A stretch of DNA of 33,139 bases from Myxococcales bacterium UBA1238 (GCA_002309015.1 DBWM01000023.1:11085-44223); one strand, 5' to 3'. Shown: positions 16,908 through 25,682, counted from the stretch's first letter. Numbers and translations: made by a program. Notes: generated by a model from the sequence alone, not told the origin.

Positions 16908-17021
16908 TCGGCGATCGCGACGGAACGATCGGCGATCTCACCGCGATCAACCTGCATTTTGGACGCATCGATCGCATATTCCCTGTCGTCAAAACGGCGC
17001 TGAATGCGCTTTGAACATGAT

Positions 17022-17036
17022 TTTCACGGCGTGAAA
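17022..17036. promoter_or_regulatory. Palindrome TTTCA-N5-TGAAA, copy 2
   Basis: TTTCA CGGCG TGAAA. The symmetry extends to TTTCACG-G-CGTGAAA, a 7+1+7 perfect inverted repeat. It shares TTTTCA-N3-CGTGAAA with copy 3, whose centre is 43 bases away. Confidence 0.5.
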
Positions 17037-17064
17037 GCATACCCGCATCCGGATCGAAGCCCGT

Positions 17065-17079
17065 TTTCATCTCGTGAAA
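17065..17079. promoter_or_regulatory. Palindrome TTTCA-N5-TGAAA, copy 3
   Basis: TTTCA TCTCG TGAAA, the same arms and spacing as the other two copies. A further TTTCA half-site follows at about 17086-17090. The 43-base centre-to-centre distance to copy 2 is close to four helical turns. Confidence 0.5.
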
Positions 17080-17178
17080 CCTGTCTTTCATGCGCATCCT
17101 TTACTCTTTAACGCTCGATCCGAGTCTGCAGCATCCCGCTTCCCTTCATGCAAAAACCTTTACTCCCCTTCCGGAGCC

Positions 17179-18630
17179 TCAGTCGTGCCTCGTGGGGCGG
17201 GTGGTATGCTTTCTTGAGCGGTAGAGCCTTGGGGGTTGATTCATCTGCGAGCGGCCGGCGATGACCTTGCGAACGGTCTTGACCGGTTTTTCATCGCGCT
17301 GATCGTCTGATCGATCTTCCTCTCTGCGCTCTGCAATGCGCCTCACGGGCGGGTGGCCGTGGCGTTTAAACATGGGCGGGCTGGGTTTGTCCTGGGCCAG
17401 ACGCCTGGCCAGCTCTTCGGGATCGGGTGGGACCCGTTCCCGAAGTAAGGTGTCGAGGGTGGTGATCGAGGCGGTGGCGTAGATGCCGTCCATCGTATCC
17501 AAGAACGCTTCGCTTCCACGCCAGAAGGGGAAGTTGCCCAGACGGCGCGCGAGGCCTGCAGCCAGGTTCTTCGGCAGTTTCCAGTCTTCCTCAGAGTCCG
17601 GAGGGAGGGCCGGAAGGCTGTATCCCCAAAAGGCACGGGGGTCCCAGGGCAATGCGTTGGCACCGTTCCGCGCGATCGGAGGCTCTTCATCCCCCTCCTC
17701 CGGCGGCAGATCGTCCTGCAAAGCCTCCATGAGGTCGTTCCGATCGCGTCCGCGCAGCCTGAAAATCAGGAAGGGGTCGCGTTCAAACTCCTCGCCCAAA
17801 AGGTAATAGACCGCCGCCATATGCTGGCAGAAGTGATCGCCGTCGGGACAAGAGCAGAAGGTGACCAGATCGCTCGGTTGTCGCGGGAATAAAGTGCAGT
17901 CCTCTTCGTCGAAGACCGCCTCGATCTCTTCGGGCAACTCGCCTGCAAGGAGCCTCGCCGCAAAGATCGGCTCGTCCAAAAGGCGTTCCAGGATCCTGTC
18001 CCAGGCGTCGTCGTCGATGGGATCGAGTCCGATGCCCACCTCATAGGTTTCGCCCAGCGCGCCCTGCACCGTCGCGGTCACCGAACCCACGTCGATCTGA
18101 ATTTTAACGACGGCCCCAAAGCGTGCATCGTTCCTGCCCTTGGTTAAACTCTGGCCCGCATGGAACTGCTCCACAAAGGTCATCCAGCGCTTCGACCACC
18201 AATGCTCCAGCGACGCCCCCTGCGCGCGGATCCCTCGCTGATGGCGCTCCATGGGAGCCGTTGCAGCCTGTGCGGCAGGCGTGTTCTCAAGGGCTCTGCT
18301 CTCGATCATCCGCTCGCCGGGGTGACTCGAAGACTTGCGCAACACCAATACCTTGGGAGCGGGTGGCAGCGGAGTCTGGGGCAAAGCGGTGGATCTCTGC
18401 TCGCGAACAGGCTCAGGGGCGGCCTGAACAGGCTTTTCAACCACTGGAGGCACAGGCACAGGCGCCTCGGTCTCAGCTTGCTGCTCCAGCGAAGCCTCTG
18501 CCTTATGCCCTCTTCTGCCTCTGCTGCCCGATCTTCGCTTTTTGGTGCGGATGCAACCCCCGTTGCCTTCCGGGGATTGAGATGAAGAATCGCCTTCCTG
18601 AGCGATTTCATTTTGTTCATCATCGCTCAT
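17179..18630 (-). CDS. SWIM zinc-finger protein, partner of the SNF2 helicase
   Basis: 483 aa from the ATG at 18628-18630, chosen because GGGAGG lies five bases upstream and the helicase stop is just before it (18632-18634); a start at 18663 would give 11 more residues without such a site. Residues 1-140 are low-complexity, basic then Pro/Ala-rich. Residues about 142-280 match the bacterial SWIM family: 'WWSKRWMTFVEQFHAG', 'GRNDARFGAVVKIQIDVGSVTATVQG', then FCSCPDGDHFCQH with zinc ligands Cys259, Cys261, Cys268 and His270. The C-terminus is basic. SWIM fingers bind DNA or protein, and such genes commonly sit beside SNF2 helicases, as here. The biological role of the pair is not established. 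Confidence 0.88.
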   Translation of the reverse strand: MSDDEQNEIAQEGDSSSQSPEGNGGCIRTKKRRSGSRGRRGHKAEASLEQQAETEAPVPVPPVVEKPVQAAPEPVREQRSTALPQTPLPPAPKVLVLRKSSSHPGERMIESRALENTPAAQAATAPMERHQRGIRAQGASLEHWWSKRWMTFVEQFHAGQSLTKGRNDARFGAVVKIQIDVGSVTATVQGALGETYEVGIGLDPIDDDAWDRILERLLDEPIFAARLLAGELPEEIEAVFDEEDCTLFPRQPSDLVTFCSCPDGDHFCQHMAAVYYLLGEEFERDPFLIFRLRGRDRNDLMEALQDDLPPEEGDEEPPIARNGANALPWDPRAFWGYSLPALPPDSEEDWKLPKNLAAGLARRLGNFPFWRGSEAFLDTMDGIYATASITTLDTLLRERVPPDPEELARRLAQDKPSPPMFKRHGHPPVRRIAERREEDRSDDQRDEKPVKTVRKVIAGRSQMNQPPRLYRSRKHTTRPTRHD

Positions 18631-18631
18631 A

Positions 18632-21600
18632 TCAGCCTCCCATTGCCGATGTACGCAATGCAAAGATTTCTTTTAACGCCTCGTTGGGCAATTCCGTCAG
18701 GAAGCTCTCGCCTGCACCCACAATGTTTTCGGCGATGCTCCGCTTTTGATCGATCATCTGGTCGATGGTGTCTTCGATGGTACCCGCGCAGATCATCTTA
18801 TGAACCTGCACCGACTGCTTTTGCCCGATGCGGAAAGCGCGATCGGTCGCCTGGGACTCGACTGCCGGATTCCACCAACGGTCAAAATGGAACACGTGAG
18901 TGGCAGCTGTCAGGTTTAAACCGGTCCCACCGGCCTTGAGAGAGAGCACGAACAGCGGCGGACCGTCGGGGGATTGGAACCGATCGACCAATGCTTCGCG
19001 GCGCTTGCGGTTCACACCCCCATGCAAGAATGGTACCTCGCAGCCCAAATTCTCCTGCAGCTCGTCCCGAAGGATCATGCCCATGCGGGAATATTGCGTG
19101 AAGATGATGGCTTTCTCGCCCACCGCCAGGATCTCTTCGAGCATTTCGAGCAGACGGGTCAGTTTACCTGAGCGCTCGGGTTCGAGATGCTCATCCTCCA
19201 TGAATTGCGCGGGGTGATTACAGATTTGCTTGAGCTTGGTGAGCGTGGCCAAAATGACGCCTTTGCGCTTGACGCCCTCTGATGCATCCAATGCCTGCTC
19301 TGCATCCTGCACCACAGCCTTATAGAGGCTCGCCTGCTCGCGTGACAAACCGCAAAAGACCTTCATCTCGTTCTTTTCGGGCAGATCGTCGATGATGTCG
19401 CGGTCGGTCTTGAGGCGTCTCAGCACGAATGGCTTCGTCATTCGGTGCAACCGATCGGCCACTTCAGGATCTTTACTCATCTGAATGGGCAACAGGAACC
19501 GCGTTCTGAAGCTTGCACGGGTATCGAGAAGGCCCGGGTTCAGGAATTCCATGATCGACCAAAGGTCTCCCACGTGGTTCTCAACCGGTGTACCCGTCAG
19601 CGCAATACGGTAGTCGCCGTGTAGTGCGCGCGCTGCTTTGGCCTGCAAGGTGTCGGGGTTCTTAATGTTCTGCGCTTCATCCAGAACAATGCCCGCCCAA
19701 TCGATGCCTTCGAGCATTTGCTGGTCGCGCACAAGGACTCCATAGCTCGATACCACCAGGTGACAGCCCGCGAGATCCTCGTTCAAGGCGTCTCCTTTGG
19801 CCCTTGCACTGCCGTAATGCAGCCTCACAACCACCTTGGGCGTAAATCGCTCGGCTTCGCGCAGCCAGTTACCCACCACCGACGTGGGGCACACCAAAAG
19901 CACCGGGCGTTTCTCGCCCATAGCACGGTTCTTGTCGATGAGTGCAAGGGTCTGGATGGTCTTTCCAAGGCCCATGTCATCGGCGAGACAAGCGCCCAAC
20001 CCGAGTCCCGTAAGCCATGCAAGCCATGACAAGCCCCTTTGCTGGTATGGCCGAAGCTTTCCGCAAAAGTCCGAAGTGACTTCGACCTCCTCTATGGACC
20101 TCCTGCCATCCAGTCGTTCGATGATCTCGGCGATCCAACCGGTCGCGACCACACCGTCAACGGGCAGTCCAAGCCCCTTCGGGGTCATGCCCAAAGAGAT
20201 ATGCATCAGTTCGCGCAGGGTTACGGTCGTTGTTTCACGCGCTTTCCATACGGCCAGGGCGGTCTTGAGGTCGTTTTGCCCGATTTGAATCCATTGTCCG
20301 CGCACCCGAACGAGAGGCACCTTCATGCGCGCAAGCTTTTCAAGCTCCTCCTGCGTCAATGCCTCGCCGTCAAATGCCACCTGCCATTCAAAGTCGATCA
20401 GTTTGTTTAAGGTTAAATTGCCCTTCAAGGGCACATTGCCCCTCACCACAGCGCGGACAGAGAGCCCCTGTTCGGCTCCTCTGTGCCCCCACCACGAAGG
20501 CAACGACACACCAAACCCAAACTCGTCGAGTAGCGGCGCTGTTTCGGTCAGGAAAGCGAATGCCCCCGCTGCATCCAGCGCGAACCCCGTGGGATCGGGC
20601 GCCCTTAAGCTCGCTTCCACTTCGGGAGAAACCCTTGCGGCCTGCCCTAAAGCCGCTAACACGCAGGGACGAGGGTCTGCCCCACACCTCAAAAGGGCCT
20701 GGAACTCCGCGCTATTGGTCTGCCACATCAATTGAAGGGGCACGCGCAGACTCGGATCCTCCACCGCCTGCACCAGATAATGCACGTACCAGACTTCACT
20801 CTTCTCTGCAGGCTCCTCCAACACAAAATGCAACAGGAACGCCGACTTTTCGGTCACATCGAGCGGCGTTCTCCAGACTGCAATCTGCTGTTCAAGCTGC
20901 TTCAACTCCTCTTCCGGCGCGCGCAATTGCGGTTCGGAAGCCTGCAAACCATAGAGCCATTGATCGTGAAGGCTTGCAAACCGGTTCCTCTGCATTCCTG
21001 CAAGATCGTTCATCACGTGGTGCCTGGTGGCTTCACGCACAAAATGATCGATCAACGACTGCGCAAACGCATCGAACGCCTCTCGCTTGGTGCATAACGG
21101 CTTTCGGGCATCAAAGGTGAGCGATCGCGCGGATGCAGGCATCGCTTCGAGCAGGCTGTTCAGGGCTTCCAAATCCTGCGCACCGAGGGCCGGCTCCCAC
21201 AAAGCCACTGATCGCTCCGCGTCACACGCAGGCAGGAACCTTTGACGGATGACCAACCCGGCGACAAACCGCAAAGCACGCGCCCAAAAGGCCAGATCAC
21301 GCCCTACAACCAGACTCGGAGCCAGTACCGGGCGCGCTGCACAATGGCACAACAGCTCCACAGCCGCATCCATCGCCAAATGCAGCACGGGCACCGTGAA
21401 CACCTGGAGGATGGGACGCCTTCGCGTCAGCGGTGGATCGGCGATCAGGTGGGATGATGGCCATGGTACAGATGCGATCGAGGGCAACACAGCCTGCACC
21501 GTGGGCCCTTTCTGCTTGGGTAACTCGAAATCAAGCCCCACTGCCCAAAGAGCGCGCGCCAGATCCTTCGCGTCCCCTGCGTATGGATGCGGCTTTACAC

Positions 21601-21721
21601 CCCGTGATAAATTGTGACGACCCCGCTTGTGAACGCGTAACGTCACGTGAGGCGCGAGCGAACGCTCCGCCCAAAGGACCAAACGACCCTGAAGCACAGC
21701 AGCGTGCAGTACGATCACCAC
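18632..21721 (-). CDS. SNF2-family DNA helicase/translocase
   Basis: 1029 aa. The N-terminal half (about 1-530) is an accessory region typical of bacterial HepA-like SNF2 proteins (DUF3670-type helical part before the motor). The motor follows: Walker A DDMGLGKT at 581-588, 'LLVCPTSVVGNWLREAERF', DEAQNIKN box, 'ALTGTPVENHVGDLWSIMEFLNPG', 'FTQYSRMGMILRDEL', and 'LSLKAGGTGLNLTAATHVFHFDRWWNPAVESQATDRAFRIGQ' (motifs V and VI). All ATPase motifs are intact. It should use ATP to move along double-stranded DNA and remodel bound proteins. The start is GTG at 21719-21721 with AGGAGG five bases upstream; a second GTG follows directly. A SWIM zinc-finger gene begins just past the stop, so the two probably act together. 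Confidence 0.94.
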   Translation of the reverse strand: MVIVLHAAVLQGRLVLWAERSLAPHVTLRVHKRGRHNLSRGVKPHPYAGDAKDLARALWAVGLDFELPKQKGPTVQAVLPSIASVPWPSSHLIADPPLTRRRPILQVFTVPVLHLAMDAAVELLCHCAARPVLAPSLVVGRDLAFWARALRFVAGLVIRQRFLPACDAERSVALWEPALGAQDLEALNSLLEAMPASARSLTFDARKPLCTKREAFDAFAQSLIDHFVREATRHHVMNDLAGMQRNRFASLHDQWLYGLQASEPQLRAPEEELKQLEQQIAVWRTPLDVTEKSAFLLHFVLEEPAEKSEVWYVHYLVQAVEDPSLRVPLQLMWQTNSAEFQALLRCGADPRPCVLAALGQAARVSPEVEASLRAPDPTGFALDAAGAFAFLTETAPLLDEFGFGVSLPSWWGHRGAEQGLSVRAVVRGNVPLKGNLTLNKLIDFEWQVAFDGEALTQEELEKLARMKVPLVRVRGQWIQIGQNDLKTALAVWKARETTTVTLRELMHISLGMTPKGLGLPVDGVVATGWIAEIIERLDGRRSIEEVEVTSDFCGKLRPYQQRGLSWLAWLTGLGLGACLADDMGLGKTIQTLALIDKNRAMGEKRPVLLVCPTSVVGNWLREAERFTPKVVVRLHYGSARAKGDALNEDLAGCHLVVSSYGVLVRDQQMLEGIDWAGIVLDEAQNIKNPDTLQAKAARALHGDYRIALTGTPVENHVGDLWSIMEFLNPGLLDTRASFRTRFLLPIQMSKDPEVADRLHRMTKPFVLRRLKTDRDIIDDLPEKNEMKVFCGLSREQASLYKAVVQDAEQALDASEGVKRKGVILATLTKLKQICNHPAQFMEDEHLEPERSGKLTRLLEMLEEILAVGEKAIIFTQYSRMGMILRDELQENLGCEVPFLHGGVNRKRREALVDRFQSPDGPPLFVLSLKAGGTGLNLTAATHVFHFDRWWNPAVESQATDRAFRIGQKQSVQVHKMICAGTIEDTIDQMIDQKRSIAENIVGAGESFLTELPNEALKEIFALRTSAMGG

Positions 21722-21738
21722 ACGGGCCTCCTAACCAT

Positions 21739-21760
21739 GAACGCGCTGCCCTGCGCGTTC
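21739..21760. other. Perfect hairpin just upstream of the SNF2 gene
   Basis: GAACGCGC-TGCCCT-GCGCGTTC, an 8-bp perfect stem with a 6-base loop. It ends six bases before the AGGAGG of the SNF2 gene on the minus strand. There is no T-run, so it is a poor intrinsic terminator; a leader structure or an operator is possible. Confidence 0.4.
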
Positions 21761-21798
21761 CTTAGATGGACAACTTGCAGATGCCCTTACAAACACAT

Positions 21799-23280
21799 TC
21801 ACAAAAGCCGATCAACCTGGAGACGGCCTTCCTTTACGCACAGTAAATATTGTGCACCCGATTCAAAGACCTGATGAGCCTCATCGTTCTGGATTTGATG
21901 CAACTGCGGCTCCGCCTGGGCGGTGATTTCGATCACGCAATCCAGACTGCCATCGGCCTTACGAGGCATTCTGATCCCATAGGCTTCCAGATGACGCGCC
22001 GCTCGTTCCGCCTGCAACGCCATGCTCGTCTGCGGTGAATCCGCTCCCATGCTGTTCTTAATGGGTGCAAACTCTTCGAAACGATCGATCTCAAGCAATG
22101 CCACAGACTTTGCAAACGGCAACGCGTCGAACACAAAGGCTTCGAGCTTGATTGCATTGGGTGCAGAAGGCGTTACATGCGCCCCCGTCTGCAGATCAAT
22201 GTGGGGCACAATCTTTTTAGCCCGGTTCAACGGCAATCCCAAATCGCCGCGCGCCATCAAATGCTCAATGAACGCCACGCTCAGCAAATGGATCGCCGGA
22301 TTGCCCGCATCGTAAAGCAGGTGACCCTGACTGTCACAAGCGATCTGAAGGGCTTTGGGCATGTTGGAATATTCGATGATGCGCGTCTGATGCCCCTGCT
22401 GCACAAATACACCCACAGGTTCATCGGCATTGCGCTTCCGCAAAGTCTTTGCGCTCATCTCGCAAGAGGAGTTCGGTGCGGCTACATGCAATCCCAAAAA
22501 CAAGGGATCCAGGATGGAAACCAATGGGTTGTCGACCTGAAAATAGCTGAGCTGCTCTATGCCCCGCCTTCGCATGTCTTCGATCGCCCCGCTCTCGACC
22601 AACGCCCTCAATGATCCCCCATGCCCATCCGGATGCGTGGCCAGACAACCCGGCTCCGACAGCAATAACCGCCCTGAAAAGTCGTAACTGGGCAACACGC
22701 CCTGCGTTAAAAAGAAAACATCGTGCGGATCAAGGCCAAAGAAGTCGTTTTGCGCAAAGAATCCCGCCGTCTGATCGTGATTCAACGGACTTGTCATCAC
22801 GTACCAGGGCACCGAAACCCCATACTGCTGCCTGGCCGCCAAAAGCTGCTCGGCAAAGGACTGGAACAAAGACAGCTTGCGCAACGGCGTCGCTGCAAAC
22901 ATGCCCTTTGGTCCCTCCAATCCCAGCCGCGTACCCTGCCCTCCAGCCACCACGAACGCCGCTACCTTGCCTGCACGCAGGAGATCCTGCCCAATGGATC
23001 GATATTGATCCGCATCGCGATCGCGATCGTGAAGGGCCCGATATTGCGCTGGCTCAAATGCATCGACCGTTGCATTCGCCTGGATCACCGCTTCCTTCGC
23101 CCACGAAGCCAGCCGATGGATCCCCAATCCCTCGATCTGATCCAGGAAAGCAGCCAACGCTTCGCTGCTGAGCTCGTTTGCAAAGGTTAAAACATGCGCC
23201 TGATCGATCGCGATCAATGCTTTACGCACGTGATCCAGGCGCGCAGAAAGCGCCTCACTCTGCTGCACGGCAAGACTCAT
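21799..23280 (-). CDS. UDP-sugar pyrophosphorylase, UAP1-like (probable UDP-GlcNAc pyrophosphorylase)
   Basis: 493 aa from ATG 23278-23280; a TTG at 23301 would add seven residues, and neither has a clear Shine-Dalgarno. It belongs to the eukaryotic-type UDPGP family, which makes UDP-sugar and pyrophosphate from UTP and sugar-1-phosphate. Visible are VVAGGQGTRLG at about 110-120 with PKG soon after, 'PWYVMTSPLNHDQT', 'FFGLDPHDVFFLTQGVLPS', 'HPDGHGGSLRALVESG', 'YFQVDNPLVSILDPLFLG' and 'NSMGADSPQTS'. The DGHGG and VDNPLV segments resemble UDP-N-acetylglucosamine pyrophosphorylase (UAP1/QRI1) more than UDP-glucose pyrophosphorylase. Bacterial GlmU is unrelated in sequence, so this enzyme may supply UDP-HexNAc or another UDP-sugar separately. 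The start overlaps the upstream lipoprotein gene by 26 bases. Confidence 0.88.
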   Translation of the reverse strand: MSLAVQQSEALSARLDHVRKALIAIDQAHVLTFANELSSEALAAFLDQIEGLGIHRLASWAKEAVIQANATVDAFEPAQYRALHDRDRDADQYRSIGQDLLRAGKVAAFVVAGGQGTRLGLEGPKGMFAATPLRKLSLFQSFAEQLLAARQQYGVSVPWYVMTSPLNHDQTAGFFAQNDFFGLDPHDVFFLTQGVLPSYDFSGRLLLSEPGCLATHPDGHGGSLRALVESGAIEDMRRRGIEQLSYFQVDNPLVSILDPLFLGLHVAAPNSSCEMSAKTLRKRNADEPVGVFVQQGHQTRIIEYSNMPKALQIACDSQGHLLYDAGNPAIHLLSVAFIEHLMARGDLGLPLNRAKKIVPHIDLQTGAHVTPSAPNAIKLEAFVFDALPFAKSVALLEIDRFEEFAPIKNSMGADSPQTSMALQAERAARHLEAYGIRMPRKADGSLDCVIEITAQAEPQLHQIQNDEAHQVFESGAQYLLCVKEGRLQVDRLL

Positions 23281-24196
23281 TGTCAGGCTTGGGGAGCACA
23301 AGCTGATGGGACGACATGAAAAGCTCGAGATTGTCGTTCAGTTCCTCACAGGTCACCGCGCCATCCTCGTCAAAATCAAAGTTGTACCCACCTTCCCTGC
23401 CATCCACACGCACCATCACAAAATGGCTTCCATTGGGACTCACCTTAAACTCAGCATTGCTTTCGCACAGAGCCTGGGTTGATTCCAGGACAACCTTGTC
23501 GATACGGGACCACAATTCGCCTTCAACGCGCGCGCTGTTCACGACATGCCCCCGGATGCGCAATCGCTTGCGCTGCACCACGCGAACCTCGCAGGCCAGC
23601 TTGCCAAGCACATTGTATACACCAAAGGTGACGCCGGGATAACCGTCTCTGTCCTGATCGACAACGCGCTGATCATCCGGCTTCGAGGGCATTTCCTCAT
23701 CGATCGATATGCCCGGAACCCCCCACTTCTCCACGATCTCGGAGAGCACAAAGCCTCCATCCTGTTCCGTAGAGAGAAAATAGCCCGTGGATTCGCGCAC
23801 AGGCTGGGCTGCAGGGATGATGTCGGGCACCATCGTCGTCAGACTGAGCACCAGAGGGCTCAATTCCTCGTGGCATACGCGCGTCTGAGCCACAAAGGAG
23901 GCATTAAAGTTCCCGACGGAATCGGCGTCCTCATGCACATCGAGCAGATACCAGCTCCAGATGATGCTCTCCGTAATGGTCCCCACCGAATGCATGCATT
24001 GGCGATCCTGCAGAAAGAGGGCCCATGTTCCCTCAATGCTGTGAATGTCGTCGACGGCCTGCCCGGGTTCAAGCGTCAATACATCTGCATCCAGACCGGT
24101 CACAGCCTGCTGATCCTGAAAATGCCCCTCAAGCCGCTCCGGATCCTGGCAGGCCAAAAGCCCAGCGCACCACAAGAAACACTGCAGGCGACGCAT
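23255..24196 (-). CDS. Lipoprotein with an EF-hand-like calcium loop
   Basis: 313 aa from the ATG at 24194-24196, chosen because GGAGG lies five bases before it; an upstream GTG or ATG would add four residues. The signal 'RRLQCFLWCAGLLACQD' ends in a lipobox (LLAC, Cys16 in this numbering). Near the C-terminus DFDEDGAVTCEE matches the EF-hand loop DxDxDGxhxxxE, and mid-protein DQDRDGYPGVTF is a second Asp-rich loop. The rest is beta-rich without known motifs. It overlaps the stop of the upstream FadL-like gene by one base (TGATG), so the two are coupled; they may act together at the outer membrane. Function unknown. Confidence 0.82.
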   Translation of the reverse strand: MRRLQCFLWCAGLLACQDPERLEGHFQDQQAVTGLDADVLTLEPGQAVDDIHSIEGTWALFLQDRQCMHSVGTITESIIWSWYLLDVHEDADSVGNFNASFVAQTRVCHEELSPLVLSLTTMVPDIIPAAQPVRESTGYFLSTEQDGGFVLSEIVEKWGVPGISIDEEMPSKPDDQRVVDQDRDGYPGVTFGVYNVLGKLACEVRVVQRKRLRIRGHVVNSARVEGELWSRIDKVVLESTQALCESNAEFKVSPNGSHFVMVRVDGREGGYNFDFDEDGAVTCEELNDNLELFMSSHQLVLPKPDNESCRAAE

Positions 24197-25572
24197 CAGA
24201 ACCTCCATTTCAAGTCGATACTGGCCGCTAAGATGTAACCACCACTCGAAAATCCGGGAAAGCCCGGGTTACCGGTCTGCAACCCAAGGGTTTCGGGCGA
24301 CGCTGCATCATCCCTGACTTCGTCACAAAGCCCCTCAACACCCTCTGCACAAAGCGGTATCTGCGCCAGCTGCTTCTTGTACGTATCGCGCTGCAATAAA
24401 AGTTGCAGCTGCATGGCAAAATCGATCGTCAGGTCGATACCGAATAACTCGAAGTCTCTACCAGCCCCCAGCGCAAACAACAAGCGATCGTTGTCTACAT
24501 AGTTGGTCCGCCCCGTCTGATCGGGCACCGGCGTGGGCACGTAACCTACGCCTGCACGCAGGACTCCGTAGTTTTCAAAGCCATATTCCCCGTTCAAACG
24601 GAATTCAAAGGTATCGTTAAAGTTGGCTTTCTCGCCGTGATTGTTGAGATAACGGCTCCAGCCCCGCCACGTAGTCTCGATGTTGATGAAGGAATTCCGC
24701 TGATCGATCAGCGCGAGCCCCAGACTCACCTTGGGCGGCACATAATGCTCGACCGCCGTGATTTCAAGCAGCGAAGGTTCATCGCCTTCCTGCCCGCTGA
24801 TTTGAATCACGTTGCGCACCCCAATCCTGAAATAGATTTCGTCCTGAAATGAAAGGCCCACGCGCAGCCAATCCAAAGGTTTGACGATCACGCCCCCCAG
24901 CAGCGCGCGCCTCGCACTCTGATCGAGCTTCACGTTGACGTCCATGTCGGACATATCGGCCGCATTCTTGACGTATTCCTCGGTATTCGTTGAGTTTTCG
25001 GGCAAAACCAAAAGCCCGATGCCGATCGAGATCCAATCCGCCAGGCGGTAACCCAAGGCGGCTGCAAAGATTTCGCCCTCAACGCGATCGCCCGTGATCT
25101 CAAAATTGAGTTGGTTGGAAAAATACTGCTGGCGCTCGTCGGAGAAGCTGGTGTCCGCGTTTGCAAACCCTGAAAGCGGCATGAAGACCAGCCCGCCAAG
25201 CGTCAGATTCTCGATGAAAAGAGGCACCGAAAGGCCCACGCCGAACCCCATGTTGCTGCCATCGTCTTCGGTATCCTGGCGAGGGTTGCGCAAGGAACGG
25301 TAAGTATCGGTGTCATAACCCGAAGGACGCTTCATCAGCGTGATCGAGCTGCGGTTAAAAGCGCCCGACATCCCCATATCGAGCATCCTGGGCGCATGGG
25401 CTAAACCTGCAGGATTGATATAAGTGGCGTAAGCGTCCGCCGTCACCGCAACCCCTGCTCCCCCCAAAGCCTGAGAGCGCGCTCCCGCACCGTGAATATC
25501 AAATAAATTCGCCTGCGCAAGACCCGGTAATCCAGCCCCTACAAGGGCTGCAATCCTCATAAATCTTCTCAT
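24196..25572 (-). CDS. OmpP1/FadL-family outer-membrane protein
   Basis: 458 aa with a signal peptide (MRRFMRIAALVGAGLPGLAQA) and then the FadL/TodX N-terminal pattern: 'GAGARSQALGGAGVAVTADAYATYINPAGLA'. The remainder is an alternating amphipathic beta-barrel and ends in Phe (DLKWRF), the outer-membrane insertion signal. The family transports hydrophobic compounds such as long-chain fatty acids or aromatics across the outer membrane. GGAGG lies four bases before the ATG. It is first of a three-gene operon (porin, EF-hand lipoprotein, UDP-sugar pyrophosphorylase), with the MscS gene divergent 110 bases away. The substrate cannot be predicted. Confidence 0.9.
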   Translation of the reverse strand: MRRFMRIAALVGAGLPGLAQANLFDIHGAGARSQALGGAGVAVTADAYATYINPAGLAHAPRMLDMGMSGAFNRSSITLMKRPSGYDTDTYRSLRNPRQDTEDDGSNMGFGVGLSVPLFIENLTLGGLVFMPLSGFANADTSFSDERQQYFSNQLNFEITGDRVEGEIFAAALGYRLADWISIGIGLLVLPENSTNTEEYVKNAADMSDMDVNVKLDQSARRALLGGVIVKPLDWLRVGLSFQDEIYFRIGVRNVIQISGQEGDEPSLLEITAVEHYVPPKVSLGLALIDQRNSFINIETTWRGWSRYLNNHGEKANFNDTFEFRLNGEYGFENYGVLRAGVGYVPTPVPDQTGRTNYVDNDRLLFALGAGRDFELFGIDLTIDFAMQLQLLLQRDTYKKQLAQIPLCAEGVEGLCDEVRDDAASPETLGLQTGNPGFPGFSSGGYILAASIDLKWRF

Positions 25573-25682
25573 AATACCTCCACAACCTCTCTATCACGGG
25601 ATCTTTTGGAGCAACACTCTTGCAGGTTTTCAATTTGTAGTGTAGCCCAAGCCTCGGGTTTTCACTGCTCACGGGAGTCAAC

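Larger units (their letters stand above)
16747..17178. other. Gene-poor 432-base gap between convergent genes
   Basis: No convincing gene is seen. The gap holds three TTTCA-N5-TGAAA palindromes, a tandem TTTCACAG pair at 16885-16900, a direct repeat GCGCATCG-CT-GCGCATCG near 16825-16842, and a small hairpin GCGTT-CAG-AACGC near 16791-16804. A plus-strand 55-codon ORF from GTG 16847 to TGA 17014 has a rather protein-like composition ('IEIGDRDGTIGDLTAINLHF') but no ribosome-binding site; it may be a gene remnant. Confidence 0.5.

Noticed and set aside
16882..17097. 71-codon minus-strand frame in the gap
   Set aside because: It runs over all three palindromes, has no ribosome-binding site and an unlikely composition.
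17120..17178. Terminator after the SWIM gene
   Set aside because: On the minus strand CTCC-GGAAGG-GGAG is only a 4-bp stem and the T-run is eight bases away.
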